A DNA stretch of 64,000 bases from Asterias amurensis (lineage: Eukaryota; Echinodermata; Asteroidea; Forcipulatida; Asteriidae). The stretch lies in the NCBI RefSeq assembly GCF_032118995.1, contig NC_092661.1:13802506-13866505 (forward strand), in the 5' to 3' direction. The notes beneath the pieces are model-generated. The model was not told the origin of the DNA. It did not search any database and saw only the letters and a program-made list of their open reading frames with translations. Below are positions 21,471 to 32,509 of the stretch, in pieces (position 1 is the first letter of the stretch; the number at the start of each line of letters is the position of its first letter). A program made the position numbers and the translations under genes.

Positions 21471-21862
21471 TGGAGGTCATGTTTTCTATCAGACATAAAG
21501 AAAACCTGCCCCCTTGGTTTTGTTGCATGTGGACTCCTTTTGTACTGGTTTTGCGTTAACTCCTGTAAGGTTCTTTTCAAAACTACGCAAACTCAAAGAG
21601 AGATTGTCAGTACATGGTGTTACGTCAAACCTACCGAGATTGTATTTCTGCCTTGTAAATTTTCAAGAAATCCCACATAACGATTATTTGGTTTTGTTTT
21701 TTATTTTTCATTAAACAGATACGCATAGAATGCATGCACAATGCACTTGTTCATTGTCAGCAGGGTGACAAGACACGAAAACAACTCCATCCGCAGCTGA
21801 TGTGTAACCCCCGTGTCATTGACATCAACCTTCACCAGCCGGAAAAGGATGCAACAGCTTTT

Positions 21863-22470
21863 TTTTTTTGGGGGGGGGGGGTGGGGGTTCAAAGGTAGTG
21901 GGTTCAACTTTGTTTGAAGAAAGAATGACCTGTGTCCAGTTTCGTGGATCTGTTCATCACCAAATTCTGCGCTTATGATCACCGTTCTCTGCTTACGTCC
22001 AAACGCTAAATTTCTGAGCTTACTTTGTAAGCGTAGAATGCCTGGTATAAACCAACTATGCACCCATGACCGGCAAAAGCCAAAATTCGCCGGTAACCTG
22101 TGAAACGCGCTTGATGTAAGCACAGAATTTCCTGCTTCCGCAAGTGTCGATTCTTTGTTTACAGTAAGCAGATCCATGAAATTGGGCCCTAGCTTGTACA
22201 CATTGTTGTGGGTTTTTATTTTATTTTTTATATATATATATTTTTTTTGGGGGGGGGGGTAACCAGGGTAGTACAATCAACTTTGTTTAAAAACAGAATG
22301 ACATGGTCTGTACACAATGATTTTATTATATTCTTTTAATGTACAACTTAATTTACAATTTACACAGAGAACCACAGCTAACTAGGTACATAACATGGCT
22401 TAGGTTTTCTTTTTTTGGGGGTAGGGGCGTTGACAGGGTTGTATAGTTAACTTTTTTTGATGACGGAATG
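21863..22470. repeat. Three T(n)G(n)-headed repeat units
   Basis: At about 21863, 22232 and 22405 a T-run passes directly into a G-run. Each is followed by related sequence (AACTTTGTTTGAAGAAAGAA; AACTTTGTTTAAAAACAGAA; AACTTTTTTTGATGACGGAA). 21935-22190 holds a copy of the 'AAATTGGGCCC' repeat (CAGTTTCGTGGATCTG...CAGATCCATGAAATTGGG). Confidence 0.6.
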
Positions 22471-22479
22471 TTCAGATGA

Positions 22480-23680
22480 TTTCGCTATCACTAGGCAACC
22501 TTTTTTCAATTTTGATATTTTAAACTCAAAAATAAACTATTGTCGTTTGCAAATACATACAGTTTTAGTGTTGTCGTTATTATGGAGGTGTACATGGCTT
22601 CTATTTTTTGTTTTGTTTTTATATTTCTGCTAACCAAGTTGAATGTTGTTACCATGTTAATCATAGTGTATTGTTGACAACAGGGGACAAGTTTATTGCA
22701 CATAAGTGCTAAATTAATCAATTTGAACCACACACCTAATTTTATAAGCCATAGTAATTTACATTTTGTGTCTTTCAGAGGGGTGGGTGGTTCAAATTAA
22801 ATTAATCAATTTGAACCACCCACCCATCTGAAAGAAACAAAATGAAATAGTATACATGTACATTTATACGTAAATTATTATGGCTTATCAAATTATTTCT
22901 CACTCCCTCCGGATCATTATAACTTGGAAAATTGTTACGACTGAAGACAAATAAACCAAAGCAAAGCTGCCTAATCCGTTGGTGGATACGAAAATCCTTC
23001 CACTGTACTGTACACGAGGGTTTGGAAACGTCCTTCGTGTTGCTGCCATCAAACATGATGTCAGTGGCAGCGGTTGAACGGACAAGATAGTCCTAAGCTC
23101 ACCACTTGCTGATAATCATCATTGCAGTGTTTTCTGTAAAACAAAACAAAAGAATTCATACAAAATTATTAACAAAAGAATTCATACAAAATTATTAACA
23201 ACAGATTTGTGGTTTGCATGGTGAAGTGTTAATATTGCATGTGTGTACCTGAATTGCTTTAAAACTATACCCATGCCAGAAGGCAATCATAATCCAAAGT
23301 AGCAGTTACATACATGTACATGAGATATTTGTGTAGATGCACATGTGTCAACCACCATGCAGTTACTTGGTGGAGAAAAACAACAACATAGGTTATCTAC
23401 AATATCAGTTTAAATTGATAATGTATGAATTTTGCCAACAAAGTATAAAACGCAAGACAAAAATGACCCCTCCCCTCACATTTCTATACTGCCCAAGTCA
23501 GTGCATGTGTTGTTCACATACATGTATTATAACGTGAATGGAGGTAAACAATAAACCTTGTCCATCATGTTCGTTCATGTTTTAATTTAGTCAAGGATAG
23601 CCTTCAACTATTTTTGGGAGCAGAAATAAACTGATCAAACGAAGCATCATTCAGTATAATTCATGAAACGTTTTGTGGCC
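22480..23680. other. Intergenic stretch
   Basis: 22778-22830 has an inverted pair (AGGGGTGGGTGGTTCAAATT / AATTTGAACCACCCACCC). 22802-23085 on - is open in two frames with no recognised domain. 23155-23200 repeats AAAGAATTCATACAAAATTA twice. Confidence 0.45.
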
Positions 23681-23938
23681 TTACCAGTCTGTCTTTAGCC
23701 GTCGATCATCAGGGTTTGGCTCATCGTCTTCGGCCTGACGATCATCGTCCCCGGGCTGGTTAACTACATGTACTCATAACACGTCTTCGGCTTCTCTCTC
23801 GTCCGGTGAGCTCCCCTTATCGCTAGAGCCCTCACTTTCCTCTGAAGTGCCTCCCTAAAATGCCTTTTCCTCATCTATACTGTGGTTTTCCCGAGACCCG
23901 CTGCCATCGGACAGTTTCACTGTTTTTTTGTGTCAAAA
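23681..23938 (-). pseudogene. Acidic Ser/Glu/Asp-rich reading frame with two in-frame stops
   Basis: One continuous minus frame reads TVKLSDGSGSRENHSIDEEK then AF, stop; GGTSEESEGSSDKGSSPDER then EAEDVL, stop; then QPGDDDRQAEDDEPNPDDRR then LKTDW, stop. The composition stays acidic and polar across both stops, which is unusual for random AT-rich DNA. The acceptor-like TTTTAG|G and ATGTAG|T overlap the two stops, and a donor TG|GTAAGG ends it, so these could instead be three short exons of a live gene. It resembles acidic tails of nuclear proteins; no family is recognised. Confidence 0.35.
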
Positions 23939-24224
23939 AATGCAGCCTATAGTGTCCGATGTTATTCCACATTCAATGTACATGTAAAATGCACGCACAC
24001 GATCGACCTGACACACTGTGTACAGAGCTTCGGTACGTGGTGTGACGTCACACACTGTGTATGAATGGTTCGTGGGTCACCGGCTTTTGCCGAAACTGAG
24101 TTTTCTGGGTCGGAGTACGCCGCGCGAATTCGTGTTTTTTTTGCATGAAGGTAAAGGTTTTATTGAATACTACTAAAATATCAGTCCTTATTTTACATTT
24201 CTTGTACAAAAATAGTAATATTGG

Positions 24225-24725
24225 CTATATCAATAATCTGTTATAGTCCACCTTTAATGAGTAGACTTGTGGACAAGTCGTTAAGACTGTCGCGGTGAGA
24301 GTGGTGGTGGCGTAATGATTTAGGTCTCTGCGAGCGAATACTGCTCCCGCGAGATCACTGCTCTCGCGCGAAGCTACTGGTTGCAACTGCATGCACAGCG
24401 CGAGAGCAGTAGCCTCGCACAGGGCAGCAGTCTCGCGAGAATATCGCCAGTATCGCGGAGAGAATTGAAAATCTACCACTTTAAAATTTACGACTTGTCT
24501 TCAAGTCAACAAAATACATGAAGCAGCTATACGTGTACCAAGTTACCATGGCAGCGTATGTGAGTGGAAATAACAACCGAACAATGGTCTAGTCTACAGG
24601 TGGAATTTTGGTTTGCACTTCCATGCACTTTCATAATATTGGTATTAAAGATATTGGACACCTTCGTTTCAAAAACAGAGTTAGGACCAGTTACTCGTCC
24701 AAACTGAGAACTTTCCACGCAATTT
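24225..24725. repeat. Dispersed repeat with TCTCGCGAGA box, copy 1
   Basis: It matches 28038-28460 in the same orientation (ACTGTCGCGGTGAGAGTGGT; GCGCGAGAGCAGTAGCCTCG; ATGAAGCAGCTATACGTGTA). The palindrome TCTCGCGAGA lies at 24431-24440. The weak open frame on the minus strand is shared by both copies but has indels, so coding is not supported. Confidence 0.85.
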
Positions 24726-24729
24726 GTAT

Positions 24730-25660
24730 ATAATAGTCAGGCAGCTTATGACCATATTTGAGAAGGATGTGGACGTTCCGGACAAAAGCACCAAATTTTG
24801 TCCACGTGTTCCTTAATACCTAAGCTTTGCATTTTTGATAGGAACCACCTCACCAAGATGTATTATGGCGGCCATCTTGGATTTCCAAGATGGCCGCCAT
24901 TTAAAAACCTGTTTTTGCCAGTATCTCACCTCCTGAGTCACCTAGGATCACAATTATGGTGTCTAGATATACATTTCCATGGTCAAGGAATACATCTTCA
25001 CCACTTAGAAAAGCAACAGTGCTTTATTTTCTTTGTATGGCGGCCATCTTGGATTTTTAAGATGGTAACCATATGAAAAACCCATATTTGCCGGTATCTC
25101 GCCTCCAAAGTTACATAGAATCAAATAGTGTGTCCAAATATATATTTCCATGGTCAATGGATCCAACTGTACCACTTAGAAGAGCAGCAGTGTCTTCTTT
25201 CTTTTATATAGGGCCATATTGGGTTTTCAAGATGGCCGCCATATGAAGAAAACACACATTTTGTCAATATCTCATGTTCTAAATCACTTTTAATCACAAT
25301 TATGGTGACCAAATATACATTTTCATGGTCAATGAATCTAACTGTACCACTCAGAAGAGCAGCAGTGCCTTCTTTGTTTTGGATGGCGGCCATCTTGGGT
25401 TTTTCAAGATGACCGCCATGTGAAGAAAACCCATATTTTTTATCAATATCGCACCTAAATCACTTATAATCACAATTACAGTTGTGGTGACCAAATAATA
25501 TACATTTTCATGGTCGAGGAATCCAACTGTACCATTTAGAAGAGCAGCAGTGCTTTGTTTTCTTTGTATGGCGGCCATCTTTTTATGTAGTGGTCATCTT
25601 GGGTTTTCAAGATGGCCGTCATAAGAAGACAAAAACGTATTTGCCAATATCTCACCTTTA
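24730..25660. repeat. Tandem units with 'GGCGGCCATCTTGG' palindromes, left arm
   Basis: About four to five units of 170-195 bp. Each starts at a palindrome such as GGCCATCTTGGATTTCCAAG (24869-24893) and contains TTTCCATGGTCAAGGAATAC and AAGCAACAGTGC. The first units match the inverse of 26930-27540. GCCATCTTG fits the YY1 recognition core. Confidence 0.85.
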
Positions 25661-26465
25661 AGTCACTTAGAGTCACAATAATGGCTTCTTAATATATATT
25701 GTTATGGTCAAGGAGTGCAACTGTACCACTTGGAAAAGCAGGCCATCGATCACCTTCAATATGGCTGCTAAGTATAAACCCATTCAATATCTCACCTCCT
25801 TCGTTCAGTGATCTGGATCACAAATTTGCTACTTGACAACTTGGGTCATACCCCACCTAGTACAACTGCAAAAGGTTAAATTTCATAGCACACTGGAATC
25901 TGCACGTTTGAAATTACTTGAGAGAACAGCAAAATGCAATGAAACTGGCTGTGTCTTAAACGAAAAATCACCAGTTGTCAGACAACTCTACCCTTGTGCC
26001 AGCTGGGGGCTGTTAAGACACTGGACACCATTGGTAATTGTTAAAGACCAGTATTCTCTCTTCCCAGCAACCATGTATGTAGGCCCCTTCCATTCTGACT
26101 TTTAAAACGATCAGTTCATTGGCAAGTGACGGTAACCCTTCTTTATGCTTTGCGAGCAAAATGTGGATACATGAAAATGTGTGATACTCGTACTGTGGGA
26201 CTGTGTGAAAATGAAAGAAAAAATGCACTGTTCTCTATATAATTCTCTAAACCATTTTTGGGAGGTAGATGGAACAGGAAGAAAATGTGTGATGTCTCAA
26301 ATTTATTATTATGAGAAAACTGGCAGTTCTGTGTGACATTCTTTCCAATATGAATAATCCAACTATCGAGGAAAACGCTAACTAACAACAAAGACTAGAG
26401 TCTGTACTTCTACTTGCTAACAATAACACGGAAATAATGAATGATTTACCGGACACAAAGTGGTC
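25660..26465. other. Non-coding, with an M1 fragment
   Basis: 25660-25830 is a further decayed unit of the array to the left. 26012-26075 is an M1 end (ACACTGGACACCATTGGTAA). No exon is supported in the remaining open frames. Confidence 0.5.
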
Positions 26466-26469
26466 ACAC

Positions 26470-26616
26470 CATGCATGCATGCATGTAGCCCACCTTGTTG
26501 AGCTGTTAATGGCTCCGCTTTTAACATCGGTCTCATCACTGTCGTGACAGTGCTGAGACCGATGTTAAAAGCGGAGCCATTAACAGCTCAACAAGGTGGG
26601 CTAGCATGCATGCATG
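26470..26616. repeat. 147-bp near-perfect palindrome
   Basis: Arms of about 70 nt, from CATGCATGCATG(C/T)AGCCCACC to CATCGGTCTCA(T/G)CACTGTC, match their inverse with about three mismatches around a centre near 26543. It is the cleanest foldback in the window, which suggests recent insertion. It lies 47 bp from the THAP-like reading frame. Confidence 0.92.
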
Positions 26617-26662
26617 TCCGGTCATGAATATCATGATCATCATGTCGTGAAGGTTGCCAATC

Positions 26663-26809
26663 TTATGCCTGTTGCGCTGGCGGACGTGTTTCGGCATCTA
26701 TCCACGCTTTATTTTGATCCTGAAACTTGTCAACTTCAGGGAAGCGAAAGAACTTTAACCCTTCTTTTGATCCGAACCAATTTTTGCAGCAACAGCGGCT
26801 AAGAATCAT
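26663..26809 (-). pseudogene. THAP-type zinc-finger domain, N-terminal part, one Cys ligand missing
   Basis: From ATG 26809 the frame reads MILSRCCCKNWFGSKEGLKF then FRFPEVDKFQDQNKAWIDAE then TRPPAQQA and a stop. 'GLKF.RFP....K...W' is the THAP core (a DNA-binding C2CH finger, often from P-element-like transposases). In the usual CC..NC pattern the second ligand is Cys; here the codon is TGG (Trp). The C..H half would need another exon; the only exit is a weak GC donor (CAACAG|GCATAAG). The frame stays open upstream to 26899. I judge it a decayed or partial gene; a sequencing error at the Trp codon is the alternative. Confidence 0.5.
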
Positions 26810-26871
26810 GATTATTCGACTGTAAAGTTCGTATCTGTATACATTTACACACAAGTAAACAAACTTTTGCC

Positions 26872-26930
26872 AACCAAGATGGTGGAATTGTTTTGTCACG
26901 TGACTCGTGACGTGTCAAAAGAAAGGTCTA
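26872..26930 (-). promoter_or_regulatory. Candidate promoter of the THAP-like gene
   Basis: On the minus strand GACACGTCACGAGTCACGTG is followed by ACAAAACAATTCCACCATCTTGGTTGG: an E-box CACGTG, CRE-like ACGTCA, and a YY1-type CCACCATCTTGG in compact order, 60-120 bp upstream of the THAP ATG. No TATA box. The assignment is by position and motif only. Confidence 0.35.
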
Positions 26931-27545
26931 TTCTGAGTGGTACAATTAAATTCATCGACCATGAAAATGTATATTTGGTCACCAAAATTGTGGTTATAAG
27001 TGATTTAGAAGGTGAGATATTGATAAAATGTGTGTTTTCTTCATATGGCGGCCATCTTGAAAACCCAAGATGGCCGCTTTATAAAAGAAAGAAGGCACTG
27101 CTGCTCTTCTGAGTGGTACAGTTGGATCCATTGACCATGGAAATATATATTTGGACACACTATTTGTGATTCTATGTAATTTTGGAGGCGAGATACCGGC
27201 AAATATGGGTTTTTTATATGGTTACCATCTTAAAAATCCAAGATGGCCGCCATACAAAGAAAAAAAAGCACTGTTGCTTTTCTAAGTGGTGAAGATGTAT
27301 TCCTTGACCATGGAAATGTACATCTAGACACCATAATTGTGATCCTAGGTGACTCAGGAGGTGAGATACTGGCAAAAACAGGTTTTTTTAAATGGCGGCC
27401 ATCTTGGAAATCCAAGATGGCCGCCATAATACGTCTTGGTGAGGTGGTTCCTATCTAAAATGCAAAGCTTAGGTAATAAGGACCACGTGGACAAAATTTG
27501 GGGCTTTTGTCCGGAACGTCCACATCCGTTCGCTAAGCTACCTGA
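26930..27545. repeat. Tandem units with 'GGCGGCCATCTTGG' palindromes, right (inverted) arm
   Basis: The inverse of 24755-25400: the units end with AGATGGCCGCCATACAAAGA and the right edge GGACCACGTGGACAAAATTT, TTGTCCGGAACGTCCACATC. With the left arm it brackets the THAP fragment and the palindrome. Confidence 0.88.
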
Positions 27546-27554
27546 CTATAATCT

Positions 27555-28037
27555 CCTAGGTTAGGACTAGTCCTAACTCTTTGTGAAACCGACCCCTGTA
27601 TAGGTGAAAATTTGGCCTTAATATTGGTCATCGAATTTGCAAGAGATTTATGAAAGAAAAAAATAAACTTGTTGCATTACTTTGTGTGCTTTTATCAGAT
27701 GCTTATTAAAATGCTTCGGCTTCTGTTATTATTTGAATGAGAAATTAATCTCTCAGAAGGAGCCGTTTCTCGCAACGTTTTTTTTTTTTTACTACAGTTC
27801 AAGTAAGTTCTTATGCTATTACAGGGAAAGGTTGATCAATGCTAGATACACACGTAACACAATGTGGTACTTCTAGATTTGTATAGTATTGTATTTATGT
27901 TGTAAAGTAATAATTATATTTATGATATACCCTTTAATTCAATTCCATCGCGTGGATGAAACTTAGCCATTTGTCCATTGTTAATTCTTACCCAATGTGA
28001 GGACGGATTTGAACCGAAAATTGTGTTTAAATAAGTA
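27555..28037. repeat. About 440-bp repeat, copy 1 (almost identical to 39830-40312)
   Basis: It starts with an M5 half (GGACTAGTCCTAACTCTTTG) and runs through GTGTGCTTTTATCAGATGCT and ACGTAACACAATGTGGTACT to AATAAGTATTATGT. Contains M1-like internal words but has its own right part. Confidence 0.9.
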
Positions 28038-28460
28038 TTATGTCGTTAAGACTGTCGCGGTGAGAGTGGTGGTGGCGAAATAATTCAGATCTCCCCAATC
28101 GAACCATGGAGGAAGACAATTTGATCGAACACTGCATGCTCTCCCCAGATCACTGCTCTCGCGCGAAGCTACTGGTTGCCGACTATAGAAACTCAACTGC
28201 ATGCACAGCGCGAGAGCAGTAGCCTCGCACAGGGCAGCAGTCTCGCGAGAATATCGCCAGTATCGCGGAGGGAATTGAAAAGCTACCACTTTAAAATTTA
28301 CGACTTGTCTTCAAGTCATCAAAATACATGAAGCAGCTATACGTGTACCAAGTTACCATGGCAGCGTATGTGAGTGGAAATAACAACCGAACAATGGCCT
28401 AGTCTACAGGTGGAATTTTAGTTTGTACTTTTATGCACTTTCATAATATTGGTATTAAAG
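28038..28460. repeat. Dispersed repeat with TCTCGCGAGA box, copy 2
   Basis: A direct copy of 24265-24660 with a small insertion (ATCTCCCCAATCGAACCATG). TCTCGCGAGA is conserved at 28241-28250. Confidence 0.88.
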
Positions 28461-28475
28461 CTGTTGGACGCTTTC

Positions 28476-28818
28476 GGAACAGAAACAAAATAAAAGTTCA
28501 CGGATATACAAATAACTTACAGGGCTTACAGTGAAAGACTTCCCTTGAAATATTATTCCATCAAATGCTTTACTTTTTGAGAAAACATTAAAACAATTAT
28601 CATTTCTCGATATCGAGAATTACGGACTTATGAAACACATGTCATGACGCGGCGAAACGTGCGGAAACAAGGGTGGGTTTTCCCGTTATTTTCTCCCGAC
28701 TCCGATGACCGATTGAGCCTAAATTTTCACAGGTTTGTTATTTTACATATAAGTTGTGATACACTTAAGTGTGGCCCTTTGGACAATACTGTTTACCGAA
28801 AGTGTCCAATGGCTTTAA
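28476..28818. repeat. M2 MITE
   Basis: GACGCTTTCGGAACAGAAAC to TTTACCGAAAGTGTCCAATG, with the TTTCTCGATATCGAGAATTA central hairpin. Confidence 0.85.
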
Positions 28819-28821
28819 GGA

Positions 28822-29130
28822 ACGGGACACAATTGGTATTTACTCAAAACAATTGTTAGCATAAAACCTTACTTGGTAACCTGGCAATGGAGAGCTGTTG
28901 ATAGTATGAAATATTGTGAGAAACGGCTCCCTCCTAAAGTAACGTAGTTTCTGGGGGGGGGGGGATATTTTCTAAAATATTTAAACTGAATTCGAGACCT
29001 CAGCTAAAGTCTCGAATTCATTATTCACTCGCAATTTCGAAGACCAATTAAGTTCAAAATTTCACAGGTTATTTAATGCATAGTGAGAAGGCTGGTCCTT
29101 GACAATATTACCAAAGGTCACTGTGCCTTA
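28822..29130. repeat. M1 MITE, divergent and internally shortened
   Basis: ACGGGACACAATTGGTATTT at the left and CTTGACAATATTACCAAAGG at the right. A G-run at about 28954 sits where other copies have the TTCGAGAAAGA block. Confidence 0.7.
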
Positions 29131-29269
29131 AAGCTTAGCTTTTGGATGAAGATGTTTAATCTACTGGAACCGCATTATGTTTATTTGATGAAGGCATAAT
29201 CAGGTAAAGACAAAATAAATTTATATCTTTTTTTTTTTTTTAACCGCTCGATTGTTCTAATCCTATGTA

Positions 29270-29560
29270 GTATTTGAAACTTTGCATGGTGGAAATACGA
29301 TATAGAACGGTTTGCGGCATCACCATACTATCTCTAATGAGTTGGGTGGTTCTGAAAAGAACCGTTGGTTTCAACTCGACGTTTCGATCAGTATGCTCTG
29401 ATCGTCTGCTCTGGTCGATCTTGCTTTCTCCAGAAGACGATCAGAGCATACTGATCGAAACGTCGAGTTGAAACCAACGGTTCTTTTCAGAACCACCCCA
29501 ACTCATAAGAGATAGTCATTACATGGTGTTACCGCAAACCTTTCTATATTGTTCTAATCC
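29270..29560. mobile_element. Inverted pair of histone-stem-loop/hammerhead-like elements
   Basis: A palindrome centred near 29415. The right arm (+) reads CAGAAGACGATCAGAGCATA, CTGATCGAAACGTCGAG, then TTGAAACCAACGGTTCTTTT, CAGAACCACCCCAACTC. The left arm is its inverse from 29337. Each arm contains the hairpin GGTTCTTTTCAGAACC (29479-29494; inverse 29348-29363) and, just upstream, the GATCAG/CTGATC hairpin followed by GAAACGTC. Outer sequence on both sides resembles GGTTTGCGG...ACCATACTATCTCTAAT and its inverse. The arms are nearly identical. Confidence 0.8.
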
Positions 29561-29892
29561 TGTATACTTTTCTATACACTGTGAAAACCTGTGAACTTTT
29601 CTGTTCAAAAGGTGGTAACGTTTTAGAGATAGGCCTGTCACCAAAAACCCGGTAGTGGCTATGCCCACACAGGAAGAATAACCCGTAATTGGAATACACA
29701 TTCTGAGAAACGATACTGGAGAGCAACGCTTCTCCGTAAAGATTTTTGGGCATACAAACTGATGTCTTTTTTTTTTTTACACAACCACATTTACTTTACA
29801 AAACGCTTTATTATACTAAACAGAAAGCTGCTGTATGCTTCAACCAACAGTTTATGTCTTTAATATCAAGAGTGGTCATCAAACGTATATCT

Positions 29893-30290
29893 TCCCTTGG
29901 ATGCACTGGGCACCTTTGGTAATATTGTCAAAGACCAGCATTCTCACGTTGGTGTATCCCAACAAATGCATGGAAAAACAAACATGAGGAAAGTGGGGCT
30001 CATTACATTTTGGTCATCGAAGTTCCAAGAATATAATGAATGAAACGAAAAAAAAACTCTCGTTGCACAAGTCTGTGTGCTTTGGGATGCATACGAAAAG
30101 CCTAGATCAGCTGAAAACCTTAAATGTTAATTGAGTGAGAAATTACATGTTTCTCAAAAACCCTGTTACTTCCGAGGAAGCCGTTTCTCACAAATTTGTA
30201 TACTTATCAAAAGCTCTCACTTGCTCCTTAACAAGTCAGTTTTTATTGCTAACAATTATTTTGATTACCTACTAATGGTCTTCAGTGTCT

Positions 30291-30294
<4 letters not shown>
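29893..30294. repeat. M1 MITE, divergent copy
   Basis: GCACTGGGCACCTTTGGTAA to TGGTCTTCAGTGTCTTTAA; its right TTAA is the left TTAA of the next copy. Confidence 0.8.
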
Positions 30295-31193
<899 letters not shown>

Positions 31194-31504
31194 TTCAATG
31201 GCATTGAACGTTTACGGACCATGAATAGCTCATCTGACTTAAGTAGTAGGGTACTTAGCTTCAATTAGCTTTATAAAGGGAGGAGATTTGTTCAGCCGGA
31301 ACCACAATTATGTATATTTGATGTAGGCCTATTGACCCCTTAAGCAATATTTCCCGTTATGAAACACTTTGTAGATGACTTTCAGTCCCGTCATTGCGTC
31401 ACCGTTGTTACCGTTTTCACGACGAAAGGCCACATAATGTCCAAACGCTTAACAGTGGCACATATTGGTAAATGTCAAAGACCACTCTTCTCACTTGCTG
31501 TATC

Positions 31505-31600
31505 TTACGGAAGCGTATATAGGACATACCGAAAAAAAAAATCGGGCTCCACTATTTCGCCCGGGCGGATTACTATTTCGCCCGGGCGGATTACTAATTG
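31505..31600. mobile_element. Minisatellite-bearing element, truncated, 2 units
   Basis: TTACGGAAGCGTATATAGGA, ATACCGAAAAAA, TCGGGCTCCACTA and two 21-bp units (31551-31595), then unrelated sequence. Same left end as 14799 and 16763. Confidence 0.82.
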
Positions 31601-31799
31601 TTTGGAAAAGGAAAAGACAAGTAATCTTGTGGGCAGCTCGTCTGGTAGTATGTGCTAAGAAATGTGAGTATGTGACACCATCCTGAAGAGTCTTCTGCGC
31701 TTTTCTGATAGATTTGCGAAAAGCCCCGACACGTTACCACTCTCAAAACGTCATGGTTGTGAGCTCCAGTTTGTAAAGCCGCTTTTGGTTCAGGCGCTT

Positions 31800-32500
31800 A
31801 TGGTGATCCGTAGAAAGTAAATGATTAGAAGATGCCACCTAGCTAGACACCTTCTTTAGGTCTTACAAAACAAGAAAATACATGTTAGCAAAATTAAAAA
31901 TCTGGCAGATGACGGCCATCTTTGATTTCAAAATGGCCACCATTTTAAGTTATATTTTTCCTTCATGTTTGGTTGTGAATGTCATAAAACGGTGATTTTT
32001 GTGATTAGAATAACATAAAAGGTACAACTGAATTGTTTCAGATGGCGGCCATCTTGGAATTCAAAATGGCCGCCTTTTTATGTATTTGTTTCCATAACTT
32101 TGGCAATGTTGTTGAAAATCCTGTTTTTGATGACTAAAGTAACATTCGCAATGACTATCAAGCTATACAAGCTAGCATTAATATAATTAATATAAATATA
32201 AGACCAATAGAAACAATATTGCATCATGAAGTTAAGGCCGCCTTTTTGAATTTCACAATTGCCGCCTATCAAATGCATATTTGCCTGTATCACGGCCTAT
32301 GAGCCTCACAGAAACTTGGTGTTGGTGTCTATACCCATGTTTGCAGGGTCAATTAACCCAATTTGATGGTTACATTGAATCATTTGGTTAAAAGAGCCAG
32401 CTTGAATTTCAAAATGACTTCCATTTAAATGTGCTTGTTTGACATATCTTGGTCTGTGGAGACGCATAGATGTAGGTATACTGGCAAGTTTTACTGTTCA
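31800..32500. repeat. Dispersed 'GGCCATTTTGAATTTC' element, divergent left arm
   Basis: It matches 15890-16420 in the same orientation with more differences (ATGCCACCTAGCTAGACACC; CTATACAAGCTAGCATTAAT). It faces the inverted copy at 33690-34540 across the core at 32510-33640. Confidence 0.8.
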
Positions 32501-32509
32501 ACAAACCAA

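Noticed and set aside
29425..29460. A canonical hammerhead ribozyme
   Set aside because: The CTGANGA and GAAA boxes are present, but one extra base lies between the first box and stem II and stem III is minimal; kept only as hammerhead-like.
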